From Thereva unica (lineage: Eukaryota; Arthropoda; Insecta; Diptera; Therevidae), in assembly GCA_949987705.1 (NCBI GenBank), contig OX465284.1, forward strand, positions 115,117,163-115,181,162: DNA of 64,000 bases, given 5' to 3'. Made by a program: the position numbers and the translations under genes. The notes under the pieces were generated by a model. It did no database searches, was not told the DNA's origin, and was given only the letters and a program-made list of their open reading frames with translations. Position 1 is the stretch's first letter; every line of letters starts with the position of its first letter. Below, piece by piece: positions 24,165 through 35,853 of the stretch.

Positions 24165-24642
24165 GGGGGCCTCCGTAGCCTAGGGAGTAAGGCGCCTGGC
24201 TACTATTCCAGAGGTCCCGGGTTCGAATCCCGGCCAGCCCCACGGTCCTTCGCCTTTTCCACTTTCCCACCCACATAACTTTCCTTCTTTCATCTTCCTC
24301 TTTACATTCCTGATCCCTCCTGTCATAGCCTTCCTTAGCCCTTCCCCGCTCCACCAAAAAGCGCATGTCATCGGTTGGTTGATGAGATTCAACTCGTTTC
24401 AGGAGGCATAACACTCCAGCGAGTTGTTTCTCGATACCCCGATGTCAAAGTCGCGACAGTAATGGTTGGAAGTAAGTGGACTAAAAATATCGCGGGTAGG
24501 TTGTGACAGTTCCTTTCTTCCCCGACTAGAGCTGCTGTTCGACATTGCACTCTATATGAAGAAAATAGATTGTCGACACAGTATAAAGGGCGTCTCCTGT
24601 GACTCTAGTCTTCCACATAAAAAAAAAAAAAAAAAAAAAAAA
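24165..24642 (+). mobile_element. tRNA-derived SINE candidate with poly(A) end
   Basis: The head (24165-24240) has an A box (TAGCCTAGGGAG, 24176-24187), a perfect B box (GGTTCGAATCC, 24220-24230) and a well-paired T-arm (CCGGG/CCCGG). The acceptor stem does not pair properly, so this is not a functional tRNA. A 24-A run at 24619-24642 lies about 400 bp downstream and could be the SINE tail. The related head at 15122-15180 supports a dispersed family. The right boundary is uncertain because no target-site duplication was found; the element could end earlier. Confidence 0.55.
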
Positions 24643-25002
24643 GATAACAAGAGCGAAAGCTTACCACAGACACAGCGAAGTTGCTCAAAGCTTACACCTC
24701 AGACCACATCCACCCGAGATTTCAATCGATGACGTCACGGTACTGGTCGTGGTTTAGCTATACTACTGCCGCGCTCTAATTTAATAATTTCACCTGATAA
24801 CCTGACATCGCTTTCGTCACTAGAAGGAAGAATTAACGGGGACGAAAACGTAGGAGAAGGACGACGTAGTTATCCAGATTCTTCTGTAACATGATGTCGA
24901 TTAGAGATCCGCAAATATCAGAACTTCAGGCAGCAAATATTAAAGGTCCAGACCGAAGTTTGGTTTCTCTTTTTGCAAGCTTCATGAGGGATTCACTCTT
25001 CG

Positions 25003-25170
25003 AAAGCTTTTCTTCGAAGCTTAAAGCTTCCTGCCCAAAAGAGCTTTCCGGCCTTAAAAGAGTTCGATCCACCAGTCCAAATTCAGTTCTTTCTCGAACT
25101 CGTTCCAATGAAGTTTTCTACCCCGGTCCTAATCGTGTCAAGGTGTAGATCCGACAATATTTTCTTATAA
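25003..25170 (+). mobile_element. LTR-like promoter fragment, copy 2
   Basis: Colinear with 15866-16030 through AAAGCTTCCTGCCC, GAGCTTTCC, CCAAATTCAGTT and GATCCGACA. A degenerate TATA box (CTTAAAAG at 25053-25060) precedes TCAGTT (A at 25085) by 32 bp, the same spacing as copy 1. A GTCGAGGTGTAG-like phrase repeats downstream near 25179. It is probably a decayed LTR. Confidence 0.45.
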
Positions 25171-25268
25171 ATAGTGTCGAGGTGTAGCCCCGACCATGTT
25201 CCTGGCAATATTACTGAACCATAGCGACAATATTTTCCAAGCCGAATATTTCCGGGACAATGTCGAGT

Positions 25269-25362
25269 TGTAAGCCCCTGTGCCGAAAGTCGAGTCGCGT
25301 TTCGTGGTAAGTCGGTTGAGTTGAAGAAAGTGACGTTCTCCAGAGCTTCTGGCAACCCTCCA
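25269..25362 (+). repeat. relic related to the 96-bp TIR element at 49894-50113
   Basis: GCCCCTGTGCCGAAAGTCGA, TTGAGTTGAAGAAAGTGACG and the GTCGCGTTTCGTG region follow the order of the element copies near 50 kb (GCCCCTATGCTGAATGTCGA, AGTTGAAGAAAGTGGTG). The right inverted terminus is not recognisable here, so it is a partial copy. Confidence 0.5.
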
Positions 25363-25369
25363 TTAAAAA

Positions 25370-28300
25370 AGTAGGATTAAGCGAATCACTTTCAAAAGTT
25401 GAGATTTGCCAATGGGTGCCGGGTCCTTACCAAGTTTCAGAGCCTAATCTCGCGCAGAAAGTGAATATGGGTTCTTCCTTGCTGTGATGTCTTCTTTTCG
25501 CCGAATTATCCCGTACAATATTGTTAAGGGCACAGGAAACCCCCCTTCACCCCAGGCTTAAGCAGGTTGTGAACGATGTAAGGTGATGCTATGTGTTTGG
25601 TGGGCGGTATAAAAGATTCAATCCATTGTGAGCTTCTAAGCCCAAACCAGACTATAACCAAAGATATCTACTGCGATTAGCTTGAGCGGCATAAGTCAGC
25701 GTAGGAAAAATCGAAAATCGTTAGTTTCAAGACGCACAATAGTTCTTTCATCAAGACAACGCTTGGCTACATACAGCAGGAAATATAAGCATACAGAAGC
25801 TGAAGGAGTTTGAACGAAAAACATTTCCGCTGCATCGATGCACCATATTCATCGAATTATAACCACTATTCCGCTGTTTATAAAATCATCTGGATGGAAA
25901 AACTACTAATGGAACATATCAGAATCGTACTTGAGGAGTATTTTTTGTCATGGCCTAGTGAATTTTGGAAGAAGAGCGTTAATGCATTCTAAAAGCAGTC
26001 ACAAGTCACAACGCAATCACAAGTTTATGGTGTGCCTCAACGAGCCTACACTAAATGAATAGTAACGTAAAAGCGTAGTAGAAACGAGGTAGACGTAACT
26101 TCTGTCAACTTTGATACAGAAACCAAAATAAAATGTTCATAAGAAGTTAGCGCGACTGTTCAAAGCTTGTGACTTGTGACTGGTCACAATTTTAGAATAG
26201 GGAAGTTAGAATACAATACTGCAGTAACGGCTTGGAGAACTAAGTCGGAGAGGTAGGCGAACGTTTTCTTTGTAGTTATCCAACTCCGACTAGAATCGAA
26301 AACTGTGTACTTGGAAACCTCTTTTTAGAAGACTAGGAAGAGTTATAGAAATTTAGAATAGATAGACTATAGATCCAGTCAGTCTAAGTAAACTTACTTT
26401 TCTATACTCTGAAGTTTTCTGTTGATTATAAAACGGTTATAAAACAGTGTCCTTTCATGTTTAATTGCTTAGCTTAGCTTAGTCGCTGCACCTACCCAGA
26501 TATTGCTCAATGGAATTAGGACATGTCGAACTGCCAGTACAAATAATGACTCCTAAACCTAATCCTGTCACATAGAATGAAATATTCACCAGACTCGCTT
26601 TAAAAAATACTCTCCACTTAAACCAAATTACCTTTAAAGCGGCTTTCAGATTTAAGGGATTAATTAGTTGATTACAATTGGGGGCATTTGTAATAGCGCC
26701 TACATTTTTCCCAACCATGCAGAAAAAATGTGGATTTTAGCTGATTAATCCGGTGGTTTGATTGATTACATTGAATTTTGAAGTCTCCGAAAACGAGGTT
26801 GAAAAATTAATACCGCAAAAATAAATGATATCATATCTAATGGGAAAGGCACATTACGGCATGCATGATACATGAGCCTCTAAAAGGATTAGACTCTCGG
26901 TATGTACATAATTCCGGGGAGCAAATCTCGAATGTGTTCTGCGTGCCATCTCCCAAGCAGTTCTGTTCTGTTCATTCAATATTTTTGTGATAAGGATGAA
27001 AATTTAAAAAAAATTGAATGCAGAGCTCCCGACCAGCATTTAACGAACATGATTCAATGGCGGCGTTCGGCAGGGATAGGTACTCCCCGTACGAACGAAA
27101 ATATCATTAAATTAAACATCAGCGATCTTTCGTCCTTTTTGCTTTCGTCGTCGTTATCAATCAGCAGAGCAAAGGGGAATGATTTTTTTTTTGTGAATTC
27201 TACAAATTTTCAATTCAGTTATTTATTTGCGCGATATCTCTTCAGAAATGAAACGACTTCATCAGCGAACGAACCAATACATGATGATAAAGACGTTAAG
27301 AGACCCTTCGCATATTTAGCATACTTTCTATTGGAAGGAAGAAAGGCATCAGGATCTCTCGCTCCAAAGGGACCTGAAATTTTCGTAAATGGAAAATACT
27401 TTTTCAAGAAATGCAGCTTTAAAAAAAAGTGAAGAAGAAGAGCGCAAGGAAAAATTAAGATGGAGGGAATGGAATTTGTGCAGAATGGAACGCTCTATAC
27501 ACGCTCGTCTTACATTTAATGGGAATCTGGTTATTAGGAAGACGAAAGCTAAGACTTTTGTAGATGTATTTTTTTTCGTTGAGACGGATTTGCTGGTCGA
27601 TAAAAAAGTTAAATTGCTTTTCTTATAGATAAGATCCTTCTCTGGCATTATTTTTTTTTTTTGCTCCTTCAAGAGTCGACAAGGAATGTCTGCTGTGCAG
27701 TTTTAAAATAATTATGTTTTTTTTTAAGTTAAGCATTTTCATCCTTCGTTTTTAGTTGTATAGTTTTGAAAATAATATTCTAGGATATTTGTTGAAGCAC
27801 TTTAAAATGACCCAGTTAGAGAGAGAGAGAGCGGCTTGAATCGTCAGGACCTAGAGCACTGGCAGCATCAGCAGCAGGACCATACTAGCCGACAGAAGGA
27901 AGATAAGGGTATATAATTAACACTCGGTTTAATTTAATTAAGCAAACCATTAAATGGGAAACGGTATGAAATCCATTTTACAGCTTTTCAAATCTGTGGT
28001 CTGCAAACCTGTGCATGGCCCCCAGTTTGCATGCATCCCCCGTATGTCCGTACAGCAGCTCCTCTCGAGGCGAAATTGCTTTCAGTTATGTTTACCACAT
28101 ACTGGTAATGGACTCATAACCTGGCAAATTCCCAGGAATAATGGCTCGAGAAAGCGATTGTTAAACTTTTATGAAGCTCCGTGCTTAGATGCATTTAACA
28201 CTTTGTTGTCAGTGTAATAAAATCTCTCTCTCCTCTTCGGGGGCTTGCACAAATTATATTCGTGTCCCAATAAAAGCCAGCGAGAATATTATAGAAAAGA

Positions 28301-28970
28301 TCCACTTTCACCAACAAAAAAAAAACAAAAATAAATTGTAACTTTCTTTAACAGAAACAGAATACACAAGCCACCAGCCTCCTACCATTGCCGCAGACGT
28401 CCTTTGATTAATGTCCTTTGGCCCTTAAAGTACTTTTTTATGAGTTTTCTAGTTTTATGCTTGCAAATAAAATTGTACAATGTTTGGTGATGAAATTTAA
28501 ATGATATTCCTTAAAGATATTGCACAGGAGACAGAGAGTGAGGCCCATAAGATTACCATCGTGCCTTGAAACTTTATTATAAAGCACAAAATATTTATAA
28601 ATGTGTGTTTGTGTGTGCGTGTGTACGTGTGCATGGCCTTGTTATTAGTAACAGGTTCGTAAATTTGATTTAGGACTGTGTTAAGAGATCTTAAACTAGA
28701 TTGATGTTTCTATCCTTCGTTACCAGGGAATGATTTAACTCGGATAGTTAAGCTAAATATAGCATGTTTGTAGTACATGAAAGAATTTCATTTAAATTTG
28801 GTTTATTTTTTGTTGTAATTTTAACTTTTCAAAGTCGTTAGACGGTAATTTAATGGAATAATGCTAAAATATTTTGGATAAAATAGAGAGTTATTGTTAG
28901 AAAACTTAATTAAAAATTACATTATGAAAAGCTCCTAATTTAGGATCATGACAATTTACTATAATACCAT
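25370..28970. other. unidentified noncoding stretch
   Basis: No gene is supported. It contains a GA-rich microsatellite at 27818-27832 and a TG-rich tract at 28602-28632. The longest frame, 26902-27432, is a low-complexity Ser/Phe/Lys-rich translation interrupted by nothing but resembling no family; I treat it as chance. Confidence 0.4.
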
Positions 28971-29015
28971 CACTGCATGATCTTGTACCGACGGAATAGA
29001 GATTTTGGTGTTCAC

Positions 29016-29119
29016 GTTACTTCACAGGTAATTTTCGGTCAACTCATAAATTATTGCATAACTCTATGCTCCATCAAGATCAATTTTGGGTCAACTCATA
29101 AAGCATTGCAGAACTCTGT
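29016..29119 (+). repeat. short dispersed repeat, two tandem copies
   Basis: GTTACTTCACAGGT followed by GGTCAACTCATAAATTATTG and CATAACTCTATGCT (29016-29070) is followed by GGTCAACTCATAAAGCATTG and CAGAACTCTGT (to 29119). The same unit is found inverted at 43346-43412 and in part at 30992-31030. Its function is unknown. Confidence 0.7.
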
Positions 29120-29281
29120 TTCCATCCATCCCAAGGCGGAATGGCGCTACAGTCCCAATCGAGCTTTGACGGAAATTGGAGCTCTTTTATAGCACAGAAA
29201 TTTGCATGTCTTTCTCCCTGGTGTCTGTCTCCACTAAAACGACCAAATTTATACTATAGGACGCAGAAAACGAGCAAGGGC

Positions 29282-29397
29282 GCCTTCAACTCCCCTCCCA
29301 GTAGAGTGGCTTTCGTTCGATTGCGCAGGTCAATCAGCATTGGAGGTGGTTAGTACTTAGTGGGGGGACCACCTGGTAAAACTACTACCGCGTTTGG
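29282..29397 (+). repeat. 5S rRNA-derived relic, copy 2
   Basis: The sequence follows insect 5S rRNA from a GCC start through TTCGTTCGATTG, GTCAATCAGCATTGGAG, GGTTAGTACTTAG, GGGGGGACCACCTGG and ACCGCGT. GGTTAGTACTTAG and the following G run are the best-conserved part. Multiple changes exclude a functional gene. The upstream flank resembles that of copy 1. Confidence 0.7.
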
Positions 29398-29634
29398 AAT
29401 GGTCGATTACGAATATATTCATAACTGTAACAGAAGCGTACATATGCTTAATGGGTGCAGTTTTGGATTTTCATGCCTGTAGCGGGAACATGCATACCCG
29501 TGTGATAGTTGCGGGCGCATATATGGATACGGTTTACTCTAACCTTATCACCTGGCCGGCTAGGCTTAAGGTGAATTTACATATCCGAAACAATTTCCAC
29601 GGCATCAAATTGTTCTGATTGGTTGAAATCTAAA

Positions 29635-30480
29635 AAAAAGCGTCGCGACAGCAAAACGTCGGATTTTTAAATTCATCTCCAATGATTCGGATGGCGCGAC
29701 TTTGCACCTTGTCCAGCCACGCGGTGGTTTTCGAGGCGCCAGCCCAGACAAATGAGTTATATTCGAAGCTGAGCAGTGGGTTGGAAGGGTTTGAGAGCAG
29801 ATCATTTTTGAATATTAGGAAAAGCGCGGGTGAAAGAATTGATCCTTGAGGAACTCCAGCCAAGATGGTGGGGGGATAAGATTCGATGACTTTCAATACT
29901 TCCTTTTAGGACGGTCAGAAAAAAAGCTCTTAATCCATTTCCTTAGAGCTTGGTGGTGGATTCTCTATCAAAAGGATTTGGACATATCTAGAGCAACCAG
30001 AGCAGACTCGCCAAAGCGATGGATGTTTTGGTGGAAGTGCTCCGCTAGAAATAGAAGGTAGTCACCAATAGATCTTTTGCATCTAAAGCCGTACTGTTTG
30101 TCATGAATCATTTTGTTCCGTTTCCAGATATTCCATTCGTTTTTTGTAGGTTAGAATTTGCACGACTTTAGAGAGAACAGAAGTAATTGCTATTGAGCGA
30201 TAATTGAAGGGATCGCTGAAGTCACCTTTTCTCACTAGGACAAGTAAGTCAGGTCAAAAAGTTTGCGCAGAGGTTTAGCCAAAGGTGATGCACATTTGCA
30301 TAGCAGCATCGGGTAAAGAAGATTGGCTTTTGCACCTCATCATTGTAAATGAAAGGAGGTGTTGTGGAGGAGGTAACATTCTTCTTGATGCAAGTTACCA
30401 AGAACCAGAAATTTTTACTGCCAGTGGTAGTATTGAGTAACTTACTTCTAATGACAGGTTACATCAAAAGATGATTGGAC
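29635..30480 (-). pseudogene. non-LTR retrotransposon ORF2 relic (Jockey/LOA-like) with internal deletion
   Basis: Read on the minus strand from about 30480: KNFWFLVTCIKKN (linker), then GDFSDPFNYRSIAITSVLSK (RT finger motif), then VALDMSKSF (catalytic palm Asp region), then GVPQGSILSPALF (RT motif before the catalytic box). After ND(L)LS the frame jumps directly to FVWAGASKT and LDKVQSRAIRI, which belong to the C-terminal part. The YADD box and about 200 residues between are therefore deleted. Several frameshifts and stops separate the segments. The order and motifs make this a clear dead reverse transcriptase; the clade is not resolved. Confidence 0.75.
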
Positions 30481-30859
30481 TCTCTTGATAGAGGTACAGG
30501 AGTTTCTTAACCTAGTATACTCACGTCGAAGTGACTCGCTCGGGAAGTGGTCTGTTGTCTCCAATTCTTCTTGTTTGCTTGAAGACTTCCTTACTTGCTC
30601 TTGTGGGCCTTGCGATGTATTCTCGGTAGCTTTGGTTTCTTTCTTCTATTGCTGCTCTACAATCCTGATCAAATCAGTTAATTATAGTCGGTCTGGGGGC
30701 CCAGCCTAGGGCATATTCTGCTGCTTCCTTTATGCTGCTTTTAACTAGCTCCCGTTTGCCTCCGTTTGGTTGTTCTACTTCTTCTTATTCTCTCAAGTTT
30801 TGTATGACAACATTTTGTTAGTGGTCTCTTCATTCTTAAAGTTTTAGCTTATGTTGTAC

Positions 30860-31030
30860 TGTGGTTGACAGACCTAGGTGTGTTTTGGTAGTTATTCGGG
30901 TTCACTTTGATTAGATAGTGATCCGAGCCACAGTACACTCCTCTCTTTGTTCTCACATTCTCTGTCTGCATTTCACCGAGATCAAATTTGTGTCAAGTCA
31001 TATTCATTGCAGAACTCTGTGCTGATTCGG
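30860..31030 (-). pseudogene. RTE-like endonuclease fragment next to a short dispersed repeat
   Basis: The minus strand encodes NVRTKRGVYCGSDHYLI, matching the end of the APE-type endonuclease of RTE-like retrotransposons (a VRxxRGAD-GSDHxLV pattern, with the SDH active-site motif). Immediately upstream in that sense (30992-31030) lies a partial copy of the TTGCAGAACTCTGTGCT repeat found at 29 and 43 kb. No RT domain follows. Confidence 0.5.
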
Positions 31031-31039
31031 AAGGAGCTA

Positions 31040-34037
31040 GTTTCTCAAAATCAACACAAATAATTTTGTTTAAAGAGAAAAATGGTTTATAGCAAATAAA
31101 CATGGTAAAATCGTATACATATTTAAATACTACAGGAAAAGTGCAACTCTCTGGAAAATTATAAAATTTCTTGTAGAAGTTCCTTTCATTGTTTAATTTT
31201 TAATTCACCTTTCGTACCTTGGACTAGTTTTATGTAAGGGATTTTTAGTTTTAAATATGACAAGAACATACATTTTTGAGACTCATTGTTCCGGGTGCAC
31301 AAACGAAGCTATAGTCCTGCTGAATATTCTACTCAACTGAATATTCATATATCCAGCACACAACAACACATTAAAATCGTGTAAATCTAAAAATAAATAA
31401 ATCAATTTAACACAAATACAACAACAACAACAACCTCACAAAATAATATGCAAACATTTAATTCTAATCAATGTGGTGGCACCATTGTTCCTCCCGAAAA
31501 TAACCGACAAGAGACAATTTTCTGCATCGCAAACTCAGAAAAGTTTTTGCGCTCGCTGTGAAAAATGGAAAAACGAGGGAAAAGCGAAAAAGTTTATTTG
31601 CATAACAAAGTTAATTATAAGTCTTAGAAAACTGACAAGAAAACAGACCTTTTAGTAGCTTAAGTCGTGCTGTTAGAGGACAGCAATCCAGCAAACAAAG
31701 CTTACATTTATATGATAATTTTGCAATTTTCCATCTTTTCAATGAATCCGTCCTCAGATGTAGTTGGCTTGTTTTGCCTTCGTCTACTTAACCTTTGTGG
31801 AAATAACTTGTTCTTCTTCTAAAAAAGAGAAAGAGAGAGACGAAATCCTTGAATCCTTGATTAACAGACAGAAGGAGGCGAAAAAAAATTTAAATGGAAA
31901 ACTTTTATTTATTTTTTATTTTTTTGGTGTCTCTTGATGGCGTGAAATTTTTCTTTTGAAACTGAAAGTAAATCCAAAAAATAAAATTTAACGATTTCTA
32001 AGAAAGCAAATTAACCTGTTTTTTTTTTTGCTTAATTTTCTTGTTTTTCCTTTTATATTTTTTAAAAATTTGTTCTTTTTTTGTGGAAGATTAATTCCAA
32101 TGACTTAACTTGCAAAGTCTTGAGCAAAATTTGTTTCAAAAAGTTCTTTTATAATAAGCGAAAGCGGCAACCTGCTGCGTTTTAACCAACACCATTTTTT
32201 TTTGTTTTTGTTTTTAAAATTTTCCAGTGTTTTTTCAGCTGCTGTGTACCTGTACAAAGTATTATTACACGTCGTTCTAAACAGAACCCTTTAAGCTGAC
32301 AAATTACTTTGTAACCCCAAAGAATATTTTTAGGTAACACGCCGACATTAGCGGCAGGGTAGCAGCAGCACTTGGCATTATAGTAGCAAAATTCTGTGAA
32401 GGCTGTGAAGGTCGTCAAAGACGAGAGCTGGAACACTTCACGGCATGCTAAATACCTGGGGCCTCCCTGATTGTTGGGAGTAAAACGAGCCTAATTGGGG
32501 CACTTGAGACTGCGATGAACCGCCACTTACCTAAAATGGTTAAGGCCCCACGCCCGGTATATATATATATATAGTAAGTAAATTTCGACCAATAAGGAGA
32601 GACGAGAGATAGAAAGAGTTTGGGTATATTGTAGAGGTGGAGCGCAAGGTGCCGCTACGGTATTCCTTCAACTATTTCATCCCGTGACCAAATTACCACC
32701 ACCGGAGAAAAACAGGAGCTGGGATTGTAAAAAACTTTTTTCCCTTGGATCAATATGCCCAACAATTTCTACCAAAAAAAATTATGGAATGAATCTGTGC
32801 AATTCTTCACGTACAAAATTATTGAAAAGCATATTGCCTAACCACCCACTAGTCCCGACCCAACCACCCCCAATCCACCTCCAATTACCACCCAAAACGC
32901 TTTACCACCCCACCACACTTTCGCCAAAAATTTAATCAGAATGGTGTGGGCTTAATTTTTTTCTTCTTCTTTCTGGGGATATTTATATTCTGAGGAGTTC
33001 CTACTTTACGGATATTTGGGTATTGTTCCAAGACAGGAATATTTTGTCTCTTCGTTTTGCACCCCTCTAAAGCCGCCCCCTTTGCCAAGCACATCACGTA
33101 AAATAACACTGTGTATATCGTGAGAAAAAAAAATCTTTACACGTGGCGCGGCGCCAGTCAAGCTTTCTTCTGATTTTCTTTAAGCAGCTTTCCTAGGAAA
33201 GCTTTCTATTTTTACCGTCAATTTAATGAAAGATTCCTTACAATTGATTGTGGGTGGGGGAGGGGGTGAGAGAGGCTATATTATACACGTGGGGCCTCCC
33301 TCTTCAATATTCTAACCATTGTAGAAATGCACCCCTTGAAGTTCAAATAGATTAAATTACAATTCATCTTCGTTGAATTAGGAATCTTTAGTGACTTGTA
33401 AATGGGCATAAAAGCATCCTTGATAATATATAGATATAAGGATTACCTGGTGGATCACCGCTAAGTTAAGTAAGGAAAAGGCAAATCCATTTTCATTAAG
33501 ATGTTACATACAGAATTTGTAAGGGTCTCTCTCGGTGAAAAACGGAGCCCTTAGACAAATTCCCATATACTTTCATACAGGGAGCCTTTTACATCAAATT
33601 CGCAGTTAATGAGTTTGATGCAATATGAGCTCCCCGCGAACAACAAATCCTAAACGGAAAATAATTATCTAATTTCCATTTTCAAATGTACAAAATTCCT
33701 TAACGGACAAATCTTCAACGTACAAAATTCCACTCCAACGGAAAATGTAACATTTCCAGACGTAACCTGATCCGCGCACATTTTGTGAGATTTGCAAGGT
33801 GCGCAATTGCCTTTGCACCCTTCCCAAGCTTTTCTGGCAAACAGTGATCTTGACTTGGACTTTCTTGAAAGTAATTTGACCCACCCAACAATAATCAAGC
33901 GCAACTTGCAATACGCCGCGTGAGAAGCGCGCGGTAAGCAAGTTGCGCAGGTGGGAACGAATTCAAGGGCGAGTTTTTCCCAGCCGGTGGACAATTTTCC
34001 ATGCCACCACCGGCGGGTGAAAATTTTAAGTAATCGA
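31040..34037. other. unidentified noncoding stretch
   Basis: No gene is supported. Contains a (TA)8 tract at 32558-32573 and many T runs. A minus-strand frame at 33665-33994 is open for 109 codons but resembles nothing I know. Just before the tandem array the DNA becomes GC-rich (about 33960-34110, CCGGCGGG and GCGCGGCGGGCGCGGC), with GGTGAAAATT at 34007-34016 and its inverse AATTTTCACC at about 34074-34083. Confidence 0.4.
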
Positions 34038-35853
34038 GTGTTGTTCTAACCATCTTGCGCGGCGGGCGCGGCTACAATTTTCACCAGAGTGTTTTATCTC
34101 TACGGCGGCGTTACATTTAGTTTTGTGGAAAGAACATAGAAAGTGTTTATAAAATTTAAGCTATTAGAGTTTATAAAATTTGAAAATAAAACCTAAGCAA
34201 AAGGTTTTTGAAAGAAGTTTATTAATTACATTTAGTTTTGTGGAAAGAAAATAGAAAGTGTTTATAAAATTTAAGCTATTAGAGTTTATAATATTTGAAA
34301 ATAAAACCTAAGCAAACGGGTTTTGAAAGAAGTTTATTAAGTACATTTAGTTTTGTGGAAAGAAAATAGAAAGTGTTTATAAAATTTAAGCTATTAGAGT
34401 TTATAAAATTTGAAAATAAAACCTAAGCAAAAGGTTTTGAAAGAAGTTTATTAATTACATTTAGTTTTGTGGAAAGAAAATAGAAAGTGTTTATAAAATT
34501 TAAGCTATTAGAGTTTATAATATTTGAAAATAAAACCTAAGCAAACGGTTTTTGAAAGAAGTTTATTAAGTACATTTAGTTTTGTGGAAAGAAAATAGAA
34601 AGTGTTTATAAAATTTAAGCTATTAGAGTTTATAAAATTTGAAAATAAAACCTAAGCAAAAGGTTTTTGAAAGAAGTTTATTAATTACATTTAGTTTTGT
34701 GGAAAGAAAATAGAAAGTGTTTATAAAATTTAAGCTATTAGAGTTTATAATATTTGAAAATAAAACCTAAGCAAACGGTTTTTGAAAGAAGTTTATTAAG
34801 TACATTTAGTTTTGTGGAAAGAAAATAGAAAGTGTTTATAAAATTTAAGCTATTAGAGTTTATAAAATTTGAAAATAAAACCTAAGCAAACGGTTTTTGA
34901 AAGAAGTTTATTAAGTACATTTAGTTTTGTGGAAAGAAAATAGAAAGTGTTTATAAAATTTAAGCTATTAGAGTTTATAATATTTGAAAATAAAACCTAA
35001 GCAAACGGTTTTTGAAAGAAGTTTATTAAGTACATTTAGTTTTGTGGAAAGAAAATAGAAAGTGTTTATAAAATTTAAGCTATTAGAGTTTATAAAATTT
35101 GAAAATAAAACCTAAGCAAAAGGTTTTTGAAAGAAGTTTATTAATTACATTTAGTTTTGTGGAAAGAAAATAGAAAGTGTTTATAAAATTTAAGCTATTA
35201 GAGTTTATAATATTTGAAAATAAAACCTAAGCAAACGGTTTTTGAAAGAAGTTTATTAAGTACATTTAGTTTTGTGGAAAGAAAATAGAAAGTGTTTATA
35301 AAATTTAAGCTATTAGAGTTTATAAATTTGAAAATAAAACCTAAGCAAAAGGTTTTTGAAAGAAGTTTATTAAGTACATTTAGTTTTGTGGAAAGAAAAT
35401 AGAAAGTGTTTATAAAATTTAAGCTATTAGAGTTTATAAAATTTGAAAATAAAACCTAAGCAAAAGGTTTTTGAAAGAAGTTTATTAATTACATTTAGTT
35501 TTGTGGAAAGAAAATAGAAAGTGTTTATAAAATTTAAGCTATTAGAGTTTATAATATTTGAAAATAAAACCTAAGCAAACGGTTTTTGAAAGAAGTTTAT
35601 TAAGTACATTTAGTTTTGTGGAAAGAAAATAGAAAGTGTTTATAAAATTTAAGCTATTAGAGTTTATAATATTTGAAAATAAAACCTAAGCAAACGGTTT
35701 TTGAAAGAAGTTTATTAAGTACATTTAGTTTTGTGGAAAGAAAATAGAAAGTGTTTGTAAAATCTAAACTATTAGAGGTTAGTAAAATTGAAAATAAAAC
35801 TTAAAAATAAACAAAAAAGAAATAAAAGAGAGTTGTTATTTTATACAACAATT
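34038..35853 (+). mobile_element. putative 5' LTR of Gypsy-type element
   Basis: The right boundary is firm: ACAACAATT at 35845-35853 directly precedes the primer-binding site, and ...AATT is a common 3' end of errantivirus-type LTRs. The left boundary is a guess. AGTGTTGTT at 34038 would give the usual AGT start and partly inverts against ACAACAATT. If right, the LTR is about 1.8 kb and consists mostly of tandem repeats. Without the 3' LTR this cannot be confirmed, and the repeats could instead be older satellite DNA beside a shorter LTR. Confidence 0.4.
34113..35815 (+). repeat. tandem array, 15 copies of a 115-bp unit
   Basis: Units start with ACATTTAGTTTTGTGGAAAG at 34113, 34228, 34343, 34457, 34572, 34687, 34802, 34917, 35032, 35147, 35262, 35376, 35491, 35606 and 35721. 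Spacing is 115 bp, or 114 in two cases. Units come in two forms: TATAAAATTT with CAAAAGG, and TATAATATTT with CAAACGG. They largely alternate, making a 230-bp higher-order repeat over much of the array. The last unit is diverged and merges into the LTR end. Each unit holds a TATAAAAT-like stretch and an AATAAA. Confidence 0.95.

Noticed and set aside
24165..24240. Functional tRNA gene
   Set aside because: B box and T-arm are perfect but the acceptor stem does not pair and the anticodon stem is irregular; a tRNA-derived SINE explains it better.
26902..27432. 176-codon ORF as a host gene
   Set aside because: Low-complexity composition, no recognisable domain and it spans T- and A-rich tracts; likely chance.
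32470..32555. GGGGCCT / AGGCCCC ends as a possible TIR element
   Set aside because: Only 7-8 bp pair; beyond that the ends differ.
33665..33994. 109-codon minus-strand ORF just before the tandem array
   Set aside because: Open but with no family resemblance; a shorter frame overlaps it in another phase on the same strand.
34113..35815. Tandem array as a CRISPR array
   Set aside because: Units are contiguous 115-bp repeats with no unique spacers, in a eukaryotic context.
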